A stretch of 64,000 bases of DNA from Sphingomonas sp. 3P27F8 (GCF_005502745.1 NZ_SCNL01000015.1:30787-94786), one strand, 5' to 3'; shown: positions 1-9,582, numbered from the stretch's first letter. Notes: a model not told the origin generated them from the letters alone. Translations and numbers: made by a program.

Positions 1-137
1 GTCGGTTCACGCCGGTCATCAGCTCGAGCGCTACGCGCTGAATCCCTCAGCTTTTCCAGCACCGACGACGTTCGCGCGGCAAGCGTCGCAACCGAGACGA
101 GACGTTCGGCTTCCTCAATATCGAGTCCGTTAGACAC
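1..137 (-). CDS. N-terminus of a ParA-like partition protein (partial)
   Basis: An open frame runs on the minus strand from a GTG at 137 to the window edge without a stop and reads VSNGLDIEEAERLVSVATLA, then RTSSVLEKLRDSARSA. A purine-rich AGGTGG lies just before the start. An ATG two bases upstream opens another frame that soon stops, so GTG is preferred. A short helical N-terminus of this kind precedes the ATPase domain in many plasmid ParA proteins, and the gene lies immediately beyond rep, as a parA would. No Walker motif is inside the window, so the family call rests on position and the look of the N-terminus. It is the only support for a partition locus here. Confidence 0.5.
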   Translation of the reverse strand, partial: MSNGLDIEEAERLVSVATLAARTSSVLEKLRDSARSARADDRREP

Positions 138-281
138 ATGCCCACCTTTCGCAATCAAGCAGATGGTACTTCAACTTGCGCTTTTCGGTCAAGAAAATCG
201 CGAATTGCGAAAGTGAGCATCCGCTATTCGTGTATTTTCGCCCTCCTGCGGCCCTATCCTGACTCGGTGGGGGCTACGGGA

Positions 282-301
282 AAATTGCACGCGTGCAATT
301 T
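282..301. promoter_or_regulatory. 20-bp perfect palindrome between rep and the ParA-like gene
   Basis: AAATTGCACGCGTGCAATTT is a perfect palindrome of 20 bases. It sits one base beyond the rep stop codon and about 145 bases upstream of the ParA-like start. It has no loop or T-run, so it is not a terminator. A protein-binding site, either a parS-like centromere or a parA operator, is the most likely reading. That is an inference from position and symmetry. Confidence 0.5.
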
Positions 302-302
302 C

Positions 303-1529
303 CTAGCTCGGCCGTCCCCGGCGCGTAAGGAAGGCCTCGCAGAATCCCTTCCAAGACTTCTCGAGTTTCGACCCCGAGAGCGTGTTGAGACGATCCCCCA
401 TATGCTCACGGTATGCGTCTGCGATCAGGTCGACGTCCCATCCACCGCCGTGGCGCAACCCTATCTCGCGCGCCGCATTCTCGGTCACGCCGAAGTGCAG
501 CTTACCCCGCGGGAAACGCGCCCATGGCTCAGCGTTCACCCCAGCGGAACTTTCTGGGGTGGCAAGAGACGCGGTCACGCGCTTGAGGACGTCAGCCACC
601 GCCGCACTATCTACTGCGTCGCTGCGGGGGAGGGCGCTCTCAATGGCAACGACTTCTTCGACCGCATCCTCCCGGCGCGCCTTCCGCCCGGTTGAGTGCC
701 GACCAAGTTCATCGACCGTCGCGATCTGCGCAGGCGCGTCCTTGGGCGCGAAACGGAACTCAATCTCGGTTACCGCGCGGCCGCGTCGGATCTCCTGCCA
801 CTCCACCGTGTAATGGGCGAGCTGATCGATTTCTGTCTTGGCAACGGTCAGGACCTTTCGCCGTAACTGGGCGAAGTCGCCGTATTTATCCGGATCGATC
901 CCAAGCGCCGCACGCAGGCCGACCATATCGACCTTCCACACCGGCTGACGCCGATGCAGACGAAGCGCACCCTCCTCGTAAAGCTTGAGCGCATAGGCCG
1001 ACCGGAAACCCAGAACGGCCTGACGGTTCATCACCGCATAGGTTTCGGACTCCTGGATCAGGCGGCGAGCATCCGGCGTGAACTGCCATTCGATCCAGCC
1101 CGTCTCCTTACCGCCGTCTCCCACCTCCTCGACTTCTTCCCAGGAAGCCTGGATCAGGTTGAAACGCTTGGTTGTCCGCTTCCCGCGCCAAGACTTGTCG
1201 TCCTCGGCAAACAGCGTGCGATGAAGCTCCTCAAGCATATCGCCGATGCGTTCGTTGCCCTTGTGGCCGCGGCGGATATCCGCCTTTCGCATCCGGTGGG
1301 TTATGTCTTGCCACGCATCGCCGCCCGCCGTCAGGATCATCAGCGCCAGCAGGCGCGAGGAGGTGAGACTGAGAGACTGGCCCTTGACGAATCGAACCTC
1401 GACGAGCCTACCGGGTTTGACGAACTCGTCGCCGCCTTTGTGGGCGAGGGCAGCGGCCACGCGCATAGACCGGGCGGTCGAAACTTCATCGCCGCCAACG
1501 TCTTGCTCGTTTTCCGCTGGTTCTCCCAT
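303..1529 (-). CDS. repA: Replication initiator protein, Rep_3-like (RepA)
   Basis: A 408-aa protein that fits a plasmid initiator of the Rep_3/winged-helix type. These proteins bind iterons as monomers and a dyad operator as dimers. Visible features are an N-terminal segment with the helix SLTSSRLLALMILTAGG (about residues 55-70), a mid region SAYALKLYEEGALRLHR matching the conserved second winged-helix entry of this family, and a basic C-terminal tail (LEKSWKGFCEAFLTRRGR). The start is set at the ATG at 1529 because GGGGTGA lies five bases upstream; a GTG at 1538 is the alternative. Directly upstream are a perfect dyad (1560-1593) and iterons (1611-1860) that share the core GTCAGGA/GGACAGGATA, the usual arrangement for autoregulated iteron replicons. 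The family call is by pattern, without a search. Confidence 0.8.
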   Translation of the reverse strand: MGEPAENEQDVGGDEVSTARSMRVAAALAHKGGDEFVKPGRLVEVRFVKGQSLSLTSSRLLALMILTAGGDAWQDITHRMRKADIRRGHKGNERIGDMLEELHRTLFAEDDKSWRGKRTTKRFNLIQASWEEVEEVGDGGKETGWIEWQFTPDARRLIQESETYAVMNRQAVLGFRSAYALKLYEEGALRLHRRQPVWKVDMVGLRAALGIDPDKYGDFAQLRRKVLTVAKTEIDQLAHYTVEWQEIRRGRAVTEIEFRFAPKDAPAQIATVDELGRHSTGRKARREDAVEEVVAIESALPRSDAVDSAAVADVLKRVTASLATPESSAGVNAEPWARFPRGKLHFGVTENAAREIGLRHGGGWDVDLIADAYREHMGDRLNTLSGSKLEKSWKGFCEAFLTRRGRPS

Positions 1530-1559
1530 GCGATTCACCCCAATCTGCGGGGAAAGTTG

Positions 1560-1593
1560 CCTGTCCTGACCTCGCTCGTCAAGTCAGGACAGG
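1560..1593. promoter_or_regulatory. Perfect inverted repeat upstream of rep (probable Rep operator)
   Basis: CCTGTCCTGAC (1560-1570) and GTCAGGACAGG (1583-1593) are exact reverse complements separated by 12 bases, 30 bases upstream of the rep start. Each arm contains the GTCAGGA/GGACAGG core also found in the iterons. In iteron plasmids such a dyad overlaps the rep promoter and binds Rep dimers for autorepression. That role is inferred here. Confidence 0.7.
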
Positions 1594-1610
1594 CTAATTG
1601 GCGGAAATCG

Positions 1611-1860
1611 CCCCCAGGAGGTCAGGATAGAATCGCTGTCAGACTCGGTCGAAATTCCAGCGATTCTGCTGAGTCGCACAATCCGAAGGGCACGCCCCAA
1701 TTGGACAGGTCAAACAGCAAGAAAATACCCACATTACCGTGCCTGGAAAGGCCTCCCCCAAGAGGACAGGATAGCCCCCAAGGGGACAGGATAAGTCCCC
1801 CATGCCGACAGGATAAAGCCCCCAAGAAGGCAGCCAATTGCCCCCATCAGGTCAGGAATG
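1611..1860. repeat. Iterons: five tandem copies plus one isolated copy
   Basis: Copies of CCCCCAAGRGGACAGGATA start at 1755, 1775, 1797, 1819 and 1841, with spacing of 20, 22, 22 and 22 bases, about two helical turns. The fourth and fifth copies are degenerate. An isolated copy (CCCCCAGGAGGTCAGGATA) starts at 1611. A further half-site, TATCCTGAC on the plus strand, occurs near 255. The regular spacing, the shared core with the rep operator and the place upstream of rep identify these as Rep-binding iterons. Confidence 0.8.
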
Positions 1861-2109
1861 ACGTCAATTCCCTTAACAAATACAATCAGTTGCTCTCCCT
1901 GAATCTATGAATCATTAGAATCTGAGAATCACCCCGCCGCTGGCGCGCCGGGCGTTTTTCAAAATGTGATTTGAAAGAAGTGAGTCGGCGAACGCCTCCC
2001 CGACTCGCCCCACCTCCACGATCGCGCCTCAGGATAGGCCATGATGACCCCATGGCTCCAGATGGAAGAGAGGAGGGGGGCTGCCGTGGGCGAGCAAGGA
2101 GGATGAACC

Positions 2110-2964
2110 ATGCCCCTCACAGCAAAGCGCCCGACCCAAGAACTCGTCGACCTTGTCGGAACCCTCGGCGGCAAATGGTCCGGCTATGTCGCTATGTGCC
2201 GATGCCCCGCGCATAACGACAGCGACCCAAGCCTCTCGATCAGACAGGGTGATCGCGGAATCCTCGTGACCTGTTTCGCAGGCTGCGCCCGTGAAGATGT
2301 GCTCCGCGAACTCAGGCGTGTACGATCAGGCCATCACTATCCGATTCCCGATGAAGGCCAGTACCACCGACCCTCGACCGGCGCGCGCATCTGGGACCAG
2401 GCTCTCGAGATTACCGGAACGCTTGCTGAGCGCTATCTGGATCGACGCAATCTGCTTCCGGCGCCGCCCGACGTCCGCTATCACCCGCGATGCCCCTATA
2501 TGCCGAAGCCGAGAACGGTCTATCAACCGGCTCTGCTCGTCGCGGTGCGCGAAATCAGCCAGCTCGTCGCCATTCAGCGGATCTTCCTCGACCCCGCGTC
2601 CGCCGACTATGTGCGCAAGGTCATGCTTGGCGTCCCGGGCAGCGGCGCGTGGCGGGGCAGGGCAGGGGGTTCGATCCTCGCCATCGCCGAGGGCTTCGAA
2701 ACGGCGGACGCCTTCAGCCGAATGCACGACATCCCGTGCTGGGCATCGCTCGGGGCCCGCCGCCTCGACCAACTGATTATTCCTCCCAGCGTCACCACGC
2801 TCCTGATTGCCGAAGACAACGATCTGGAGGGACGGCGAGCCGCGGCCAACGCTCAACAGCGCTACATCCGGCCAGGTCTCTCGATCGAACGTGCGCCGCC
2901 ACCATCCATCTACAAGGATTGGGCCAAGGCGCTTGATGCTAACGAGCGGCTTCGCCGCATCTAG
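2110..2964 (+). CDS. CHC2 zinc-finger / Toprim-domain protein
   Basis: A 284-aa protein with a primase-like zinc finger followed by a Toprim fold. Residues 30-60 contain C-x-CPAH and, after about 20 residues, CFAGC, the CHC2-type zinc-binding pattern of DnaG-like and phage/plasmid primases. The Toprim part shows ILAIAEGFETADAF (catalytic-type Glu near 197) and LLIAEDNDLEG (paired acidic residues near 236). The central RNA polymerase core of true DnaG is missing, so this is a short plasmid protein of the Toprim family that may help priming or nucleic-acid processing during replication or transfer. The start has AGGAGG nine bases upstream. It begins a plus-strand series that continues with the SNO-like helicase 78 bases on. 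Confidence 0.85.
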   Translation: MPLTAKRPTQELVDLVGTLGGKWSGYVAMCRCPAHNDSDPSLSIRQGDRGILVTCFAGCAREDVLRELRRVRSGHHYPIPDEGQYHRPSTGARIWDQALEITGTLAERYLDRRNLLPAPPDVRYHPRCPYMPKPRTVYQPALLVAVREISQLVAIQRIFLDPASADYVRKVMLGVPGSGAWRGRAGGSILAIAEGFETADAFSRMHDIPCWASLGARRLDQLIIPPSVTTLLIAEDNDLEGRRAAANAQQRYIRPGLSIERAPPPSIYKDWAKALDANERLRRI

Positions 2965-3042
2965 GCGCCGAGCGCCGGAAAAGGGGAGGGGGACCGGGAA
3001 TGTGTCGCTGCCGAAGGTGCAGCCACGCAGGAGCCTCTAAAA

Positions 3043-6000
3043 ATGTCCAATCTCTTCGACACGGCCGCCCAGGCTGATCGCGAGGCTGTCCGCCTCCTCC
3101 TTCCTCATCTCCAGTCCGGCGATCCCGTCCACCGCCGGGTACTAAACCAAGCGATGTCGGCGGCTTTCGGTGGGTCCGATGCCGATGGTCACTGGACCCA
3201 GCGCGATAGCTTTGAACTCCTCGAGCACGCGCTTTCCATCCATCTGCAGGCAAGCGGGTCAATTCTCTCCGGAATGGCGGATATCCGTCCCCTGATCGCC
3301 CTCTCCGAGCGCTTGCCGACCCAGACCGTCCGCAGCGAAAATCAGATCGAATGGCAGCAATTCTCGACCCCGATTGATATCGCGGGCATCCTCACTTTGC
3401 TGGCCGACGTGCAGCCGGAGGATGTCATCCTCGAACCGAGCGCCGGTAACGGGCTCCTGGTCGCGCAGCTCCCGACCCACAAGGCGCTCCATCTCAACGA
3501 ACTGGACCCGCTTCGTCGAGGCAGGCTTCACGCCGCTTTCCCCTCGGCAATCGTCACAGGCCACGATGGAGCAACGATCAACTCGACACTCGCTTCGTTT
3601 GATCGGCCAACGCTGATCCTTATGAATCCGCCGTTCTCACGGTCCATCGGCCGCGGAGCTGACGACTATGCCGCTGTTCGCCATCTGCAGGCGGCACTGC
3701 GTCGCCTGGTCCCGGGTGGCCGACTGGTTGCGATCATGCCCGACTGGTTTGGCCCGGGCGCCCGGATGCGCGACCAGTACGAAACCGTTTTGCGCGACGT
3801 GACCGTCCGAAGCGCCATTCGCCTGGAAAAATGCTACCAGAAGCACGGGACCTCGATCGCGGTTCGCATCTTCGTCATCGACAAGGTCCCGGGCAAATCG
3901 CCGCCCGCGGTCATCCAGCGCGCGTCGATCGCCGATCTCATCGATGTCCTCGTCATTCCCGAACGATCGTCCGCACGGCCCAATGTGGCGGTGCCCGCTC
4001 CGAAGCGATCGACGGGGGTGGCCCTCTTCCGCGCGGTCAAGAGCAGCCGACCAGGGCCTCGTGCCTATCACGCCCCGACACGCAACAACGTCCTACCGGT
4101 CGAATATTCGAAGCTCGAGGTTGCTGCTCCGCTGCTCGAGCAGACCGGCGTCTATCTACCCTACCGCCCGAGCCGCATTAGCTTCGCCAAGGCTGGTGAG
4201 CATCCGACAGCCCTCGTCGAATCCGTTGCGATGGGGTCGATCCCGGCACCGATCCCGGACTACGTGCCATCTCTCCCCGAACGGACCGTCAGCGAACGTC
4301 TTCTATCGGCCTCGCAGCTCGAGACCGTTGTCTATGCGGGCCACGCCTGGGCTCAATGGATCCCCGGAAACTTCAAACCCGACAAAGAGGGCGTCGGCCT
4401 GATCCTCGCCGAGGACGGTCATACTTATCGCAAAGGATTCTTTCTTGGCGACGGCACCGGCGCCGGCAAGGGACGCCAGATTGCGGCCTGCATACTCGAC
4501 AACTGGCTGCAGGGCCGTCGCCGCAATATCTGGGTCTCCAAGAACGCCCCTCTCCTCGAAGATGCGCGCCGCGATTGGACGGCGTTGGGTGGGCTCAGCG
4601 GTGACATTCAGCCACTTTCCAACTGGAAAATCGATGAGCCGATCGCCCTCGATCAGGGTGTGTTGTTCGTAAGCTATCCGACCCTGCGCTCCATGCGGGG
4701 CGATTCGACGCGGTTGAAGCAGATCATCGATTGGGCCGGCGCTGACTTCGAGGGTGTCATTGCTTTCGACGAAGCTCATGAGATGGGCGGCGTCGCAGGC
4801 GGGGAGGGGGCTCTTGGCGCCAAGGACGGATCCCAGCAGGGCATCTGCGGGGTGCTGCTACAGAACCATCTACCGGCGGCACGGATTCTCTATGCCTCGG
4901 CCACCGGCGCGTCGGTCGTCAACAATCTCGCCTATGCCGTGCGCCTCGGGCTATGGGGACCGGGCACGGCCTTTCCCGATCGCGAGCAATTCATCAGCGG
5001 GATCAGCAAAGGCGGTATCGCAGCGATGGAGCTTGTCGCGCGCGACCTCAAGGCGACGGGTCTCTATGTGGCCCGGGCCCTCAGCTTCGCTGGCGTCGAG
5101 TATGAGATCCTGCGGCACGAGCTGACCCCCGCCCAGATCGAGATCTACGACACCTACGCCGACGCCTGGTCGATCATCCATCAGAACATGGAGCGGGCGC
5201 TCGAACTGACGGGCGTGGTCGACGGACTGGAAAATGCGACACTTAATAGCGGGGCCAAAGCCTCCGCCCGCTCGCGCTTCGAGTCCACCAAGCAGCGCTT
5301 CTTCGGCCAAGTGCTGCTCTCGATGAAGCTGCCAACCGTGATTGCCGCCGTCCGGGAGCACCTGAAGGCGAACCAGTCGGTCGTGATGCAACTCGTCACC
5401 ACCGCCGAATCCATCCTCGACCGGCGCCTGGGTTCGCTCAGTCCGGATGAACGCGCCGAACTGGAGATCGATCTGTCTCCCCGCGAATATGTGATCGACT
5501 ATCTCGAACGCGCCTTTCCGACACGGCAGATGCGGGTGTTCACGGACGATACCGGCGCGCAGCGCTCGCTCCCGATGGAGGATGACGCGGGCAATCCTGT
5601 CTACAATCCCGAGGCCGAGGCCGCGCGAGCTCGCCTTATCGAACATCTCTGCGCTTTGCCGCCGATTACCTCCGCGCTCGATGGCATCCTCGAGCAGTTC
5701 GGACACGACGACGTCGCCGAGGTGACTGGACGAACCAAGCGTCTCGTCTCGACCGCTGACGGGCGGCAGAAGCTCGAAAACCGCTCAGCCAGGACCAGCC
5801 AGGCCGAAGCTGCCGCGTTCATGCAGGGCCGCAAGCGGATCCTCGTCTTTTCGGATGCCGGTGGGACGGGGCGCTCATATCACGCCTCGCGCGATGTCCC
5901 CAATCAGGAGCAGCGTGTTCATCTGCTGCTCGAGCCGGGGTGGCGTGCCGATCGCGCGATCCAGGGCCTGGGGCGTACCCATCGCACCCACCAGGCGAGC

Positions 6001-7266
6001 ACACCGCTGTTCAGGCCGGTGACTACCGACTGCAAGGGTGAGCTGCGATTCACAAGCACGATCGCCCGCCGCCTCGACAGTTTGGGCGCATTGACGCGCG
6101 GGCAGCGCCAGACCGGCGGTCAGAACCTCTTCGATCCCGCCGACAACCTTGAAAGCGAATATGCCTGCGCGGCCTTGGTGAGCTGGTTCCATCTGCTTGT
6201 CGGTGGAAAGCTGACCAGCATCTCCCACGCTGAGTTCGAGCGTCGCACCGGCCTTGAGCTCTGTGACAAGGATGGCGTCATGAAGGACGATCTCCCGCCC
6301 ATCCAGCGGTGGCTCAACCGGATACTCGCGCTGCCGATCGCTTTGCAGAACAGGATCTTCGACGAGTTCCTCTCGCTCGTCGAGACCCGTGTCTCCACCG
6401 CGCGCGAGGCCGGTCGCCTGGATGTCGGCGTTGAGACCATCCTCGTCGACACGGCAACCCTGATCGACGACACCTTGCTGCGGACCGATCCGGTAAGCGG
6501 CGCGACCTCCCATCTCCTTACGATCGAGATCGCCCGGCGCCGGACGCCCGTTTCACTGGACCGGATACTCAGGATCGGAGACTGCGACGGCACGGCCGAG
6601 TTCATGGTCAACGCCAAGTCCGGAAAGGTGGCACTACAAACGCGGGCCCGCGCGCTCATGGAAGAAAAGGAGGGCACGCCCATTCCGCGCATCGAGCTCA
6701 CGCGTCCGACTCGCCGGGAATATATGCGCGAGGACGACCTCTATGAGAGCGCCTGGGCGCCGATCGACCGCGAGGCCTTCTGTGCGAAATGGCTCGAAGA
6801 AACTGAAGAGGCCGCGAACACGGTCGACACCGAAACCATCCGCCTTGCTACCGGTCTTCTCCTTCCAATCTGGTCCGCGCTTCCGAGCGATCATCTCGTG
6901 GTCAACAGGATCGCCGACAAGGCTGGCAATTCCTGGCTTGGACGTCTCGTCTTCGACGAGCACGTCGTTCAGCTCTTCACGAAACTCGGCATCGGTCAGG
7001 CCGAGACCCTGCCGGCACCCAATATCGTCAAATCGGCCATGTCTGGTCGAAGCGTCGATCTGACGCGCCCGTTCCCGATGACCATCAAGCGTGCGCTCGT
7101 GAATGGTTCGTCGCGCATCGAACTGGTCGGCGCGCCGCCCAGCCAGCTTGCTTGGCTCAAGTCGCTCGGCTGTTTCACCGAGGTGATCCAGTATCGCACA
7201 CGGGTATTCCTGCCCGTTCCGAGCGCGGCCGACGTCGTCGAGCGGCTTATTGCCGGGACCGGCTAG
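3043..7266 (+). CDS. Strawberry notch-like helicase fused to a SAM-dependent methyltransferase
   Basis: A 1407-aa protein. The N-terminal third carries a class I methyltransferase: ILEPSAGNGLLVAQ (SAM site, about residue 128) and LILMNPPFS (NPPF catalytic motif, about 193), the signature of N6-adenine or related amino-methylation. From about residue 400 there is a superfamily 2 helicase-like module of the strawberry notch group: FFLGDGTGAGKGRQ (Walker A with the GAGKGRQ form, about 466), AFDEAHEMGG (motif II, about 573) and DRAIQGLGRTHRTHQ (motif VI, about 968). Such fusions are common on large plasmids and phages, where they are thought to act on or protect incoming DNA; the exact role is not settled. 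An AGGAG lies nine bases before the start. It is not obviously part of a restriction system, because no nuclease gene is adjacent. Confidence 0.9.
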   Translation: MSNLFDTAAQADREAVRLLLPHLQSGDPVHRRVLNQAMSAAFGGSDADGHWTQRDSFELLEHALSIHLQASGSILSGMADIRPLIALSERLPTQTVRSENQIEWQQFSTPIDIAGILTLLADVQPEDVILEPSAGNGLLVAQLPTHKALHLNELDPLRRGRLHAAFPSAIVTGHDGATINSTLASFDRPTLILMNPPFSRSIGRGADDYAAVRHLQAALRRLVPGGRLVAIMPDWFGPGARMRDQYETVLRDVTVRSAIRLEKCYQKHGTSIAVRIFVIDKVPGKSPPAVIQRASIADLIDVLVIPERSSARPNVAVPAPKRSTGVALFRAVKSSRPGPRAYHAPTRNNVLPVEYSKLEVAAPLLEQTGVYLPYRPSRISFAKAGEHPTALVESVAMGSIPAPIPDYVPSLPERTVSERLLSASQLETVVYAGHAWAQWIPGNFKPDKEGVGLILAEDGHTYRKGFFLGDGTGAGKGRQIAACILDNWLQGRRRNIWVSKNAPLLEDARRDWTALGGLSGDIQPLSNWKIDEPIALDQGVLFVSYPTLRSMRGDSTRLKQIIDWAGADFEGVIAFDEAHEMGGVAGGEGALGAKDGSQQGICGVLLQNHLPAARILYASATGASVVNNLAYAVRLGLWGPGTAFPDREQFISGISKGGIAAMELVARDLKATGLYVARALSFAGVEYEILRHELTPAQIEIYDTYADAWSIIHQNMERALELTGVVDGLENATLNSGAKASARSRFESTKQRFFGQVLLSMKLPTVIAAVREHLKANQSVVMQLVTTAESILDRRLGSLSPDERAELEIDLSPREYVIDYLERAFPTRQMRVFTDDTGAQRSLPMEDDAGNPVYNPEAEAARARLIEHLCALPPITSALDGILEQFGHDDVAEVTGRTKRLVSTADGRQKLENRSARTSQAEAAAFMQGRKRILVFSDAGGTGRSYHASRDVPNQEQRVHLLLEPGWRADRAIQGLGRTHRTHQASTPLFRPVTTDCKGELRFTSTIARRLDSLGALTRGQRQTGGQNLFDPADNLESEYACAALVSWFHLLVGGKLTSISHAEFERRTGLELCDKDGVMKDDLPPIQRWLNRILALPIALQNRIFDEFLSLVETRVSTAREAGRLDVGVETILVDTATLIDDTLLRTDPVSGATSHLLTIEIARRRTPVSLDRILRIGDCDGTAEFMVNAKSGKVALQTRARALMEEKEGTPIPRIELTRPTRREYMREDDLYESAWAPIDREAFCAKWLEETEEAANTVDTETIRLATGLLLPIWSALPSDHLVVNRIADKAGNSWLGRLVFDEHVVQLFTKLGIGQAETLPAPNIVKSAMSGRSVDLTRPFPMTIKRALVNGSSRIELVGAPPSQLAWLKSLGCFTEVIQYRTRVFLPVPSAADVVERLIAGTG

Positions 7267-7404
7267 TCCGGTCTCCAGGTTTGACGGTTCGAGCCGCCCT
7301 ACGCGGGGCGTGAGCATCGTCGTCCTCAGGCAGGCCTGAGAGAAAGGGAAGGGGGAGCTGGGATGGTGTCCGGGATTTGCCGGACGCTAGAAGGAGTGAC
7401 CCCA

Positions 7405-9513
7405 GTGATCCGGACTATCAAGCTCAACAAACTGCGTCTCTCGCCCGTCAACGTCCGCACCGCGCCGGACGAGCAGCTTCAGATCGAACCGATGGCGGCG
7501 AGCATCGAAGCCGAAGGCGTTCTGCAGAACCTTCTCATCACGCCGGCCAAAAAGCCGCGCGGCATGTTCGAGGTGTTCGACGGCGGCCGCCGGTGGCGGG
7601 CTCTGCGCCTCCTTGCCGATCGCGGCACGATTTCGGACGCCGACTTTGACGTCCCGGTCATGGTGCTGACGGGCAACGATGCGGAGCTCTCCGAGAAGTC
7701 GACCGCGACCAACTTCCACCAGCTCAAGATGACACCCGCCGAGGAATGCCGTGCGTTCCAACATTTCATCGGCGCGACCGGTGATCTCGATGCCGTCGCC
7801 AAGCGCTTCGGCGTCACGCGTCGGTTCGTCGAGGGTCGCTTGCGTCTGGCGTCGCTCGCCGAGCCGATCTTCGAAGCGCTCAGTCGCGGCGAGATCACCC
7901 TCGACATCGCCAAGGCCTATGCTTCGACGGAGAACCAGGAGAAGCAGCTCCTCGTCTGGAATGGGTATCACACGAACTATGTCACGGCCGACACGATCCG
8001 CCGCGTCATCGCGAACGAGACGATGAAGGCCAGCGATCCGATCGCAGTCCTGGTCGGCGAGGCGCGCTATCGGGAGGCCGGCGGCAAGATCGATGGCGAT
8101 CTGTTCACCGACGGCAACGACCGCTGGATTGATCCGGAGATCGCGCATCGTCTTGCCGGCGAGATCATGGAAGCCGAAGCGAAGCGTATCGGCGAGGAGA
8201 CCGGTCTCGCCTGGATCCGGCCCATCGCCAGCAACTATGCCCACAACGCCGCACATGGGCTGTACCGAGCGATCCTGCAGCAGCCTCCCCTTACGGAGGA
8301 GCAGGCAGCGCGCCTGGCCGAGATCGAGGAGCGGCGGACCATGCTCGAAGCCGAGATGGAGGAGGGCGACCTCTCCGACGAGGCGTTCAAGCTGTTGGAT
8401 CAGGAAGATGATCGCCTCATCGCCGAGGCGGAAACGATCGAAAACCGTCCTCCGGTCCTTCCTGAAGCCATGAAGGGCCATGTCGGCGCCTTCCTGCTCC
8501 TCACGCCGCAGGGCGAAATGCGGCTCGATACCCAGTATTACAGCGAGCAGGAGCTGGTGATCGACGAACCTGACGGCGAGGACGACGACGATCAGGGGGA
8601 CGGTGAGGGCGAGGGCGCCCGCGAGCGGGGCAACAGCAGTTCCGAGCCGAAATACCGACCCGAGGCCGTCGCGCCCGGTGGCAAGCCGCTCAGCGCCCGG
8701 CTCTACGACGAGCTCTCGGTCCAGCGCCGCGACATCCTCGCGTCCTGTATCCTCGCCCAACCGGCGCTCGCGCTCGACTATGCGCTGTTCGTCATGGTCG
8801 ACGCGCGAACGAACTCGGCGTCGCGCTATCTCAGCTCGGTCAAATATGGGACCACCATCCGCGCGAGCAGCCCTCAGGATCCGGTCTCGGGCGACCTGCC
8901 GGCGTCCCGCGCCCGCGATTATCTCGCCGAGGCTCGGGACGGGCTGGACGCAGCATGGACGGAGCCCGAGTGCGAGGTCGAGCGGTTCGAGGCGTTCCGG
9001 GCGCTCGACGATGACAGCAAGGCTAATTGGCTCGCATACATCGTCGCGCTCTCGCTCGAGGCAAAACCCGGTTACTCGAACGAGCAGATCGCGCTGCACA
9101 ACCGCCTCGCTTCGATCCTCGAGATTGACGTCGCGAGCTGGTGGCGGCCGACCTCGGAGAACTTCTTCGACCGGGTCAACAAGGGCAGCATCCTCAGCCT
9201 GCTCACGGAGATCGGCGGTCCAGCGCTGACCGTTCGTCACACCTCTCTCAAGAAAACCGAGATCTCGGAGAGCTGTCAGAAGCTGTTCGCCGGTGAGGTG
9301 ATCGTCGAGCCCGAGGTCAAGGAAGCCGCTCTTGCCTGGGTGCCCAATGCGATGAGGTTCCTCGATCGGACGTCGGAAACCCCCGTCGATCCGACCGCAG
9401 AACGAGCTGACGAGGCTCCCGAGGCCGAGGACGAGGCGGCCACTGACGGGGCGGCAACTGACGAGGTAGCGCCCATCGCCGACGAAGAGCTCGGGGAATC
9501 TGTGGCCGCCTGA
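7405..9513 (+). CDS. ParB/Srx-like nuclease-domain DNA-binding protein
   Basis: About 702 aa. The first 100 residues form a ParB/Sulfiredoxin-type domain: IRTIKLNKLRLSPVNVR, then FDGGRRWRALRLL near residue 60 (the GERRxRA-type nucleotide-binding loop). An HTH-containing segment follows (AVAKRFGVTRRFVEGRLRLASL, about 130-155). The remainder is long and acidic toward the end (poly-Asp/Glu at about 390-410 and a final Ala/Glu/Asp-rich tail). The GTG at 7405 is chosen because AAGGAG lies eight bases upstream and the family begins right at this point; an ATG at 7363 has no such site. It is much larger than a canonical ParB, is not beside the ParA-like gene and lacks a neighbouring palindrome, so it is more likely a plasmid ParB-like transcription or DNA-processing factor than the partition adaptor. 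Confidence 0.85.
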   Translation: MIRTIKLNKLRLSPVNVRTAPDEQLQIEPMAASIEAEGVLQNLLITPAKKPRGMFEVFDGGRRWRALRLLADRGTISDADFDVPVMVLTGNDAELSEKSTATNFHQLKMTPAEECRAFQHFIGATGDLDAVAKRFGVTRRFVEGRLRLASLAEPIFEALSRGEITLDIAKAYASTENQEKQLLVWNGYHTNYVTADTIRRVIANETMKASDPIAVLVGEARYREAGGKIDGDLFTDGNDRWIDPEIAHRLAGEIMEAEAKRIGEETGLAWIRPIASNYAHNAAHGLYRAILQQPPLTEEQAARLAEIEERRTMLEAEMEEGDLSDEAFKLLDQEDDRLIAEAETIENRPPVLPEAMKGHVGAFLLLTPQGEMRLDTQYYSEQELVIDEPDGEDDDDQGDGEGEGARERGNSSSEPKYRPEAVAPGGKPLSARLYDELSVQRRDILASCILAQPALALDYALFVMVDARTNSASRYLSSVKYGTTIRASSPQDPVSGDLPASRARDYLAEARDGLDAAWTEPECEVERFEAFRALDDDSKANWLAYIVALSLEAKPGYSNEQIALHNRLASILEIDVASWWRPTSENFFDRVNKGSILSLLTEIGGPALTVRHTSLKKTEISESCQKLFAGEVIVEPEVKEAALAWVPNAMRFLDRTSETPVDPTAERADEAPEAEDEAATDGAATDEVAPIADEELGESVAA

Positions 9514-9582
9514 TCCGCGATCATGGTGCCGACCCGGCGGGCCGTCCGGTTTCGCCGCCGGCCATTTCCCCACTGAGTGACA

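Larger units (their letters stand above)
1539..2109. other. Predicted origin of replication (oriV)
   Basis: This gene-free stretch holds the Rep operator dyad, the isolated iteron, the five-copy iteron array and, right after it, the most AT-rich segment of the neighbourhood (about 1857-1930), which could be the unwinding element. I see no clear DnaA box. The rest to 2109 is the leader of the next gene, which has a strong AGGAGG. Open frames crossing this stretch are carried by the repeats and are not believed. Confidence 0.65.

Noticed and set aside
954..1910. 318-codon plus-strand frame across rep and the origin
   Set aside because: It reads through rep in reverse and then through the iterons. 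The repeated Pro/Gln/Asp string in its end is simply the iteron sequence.
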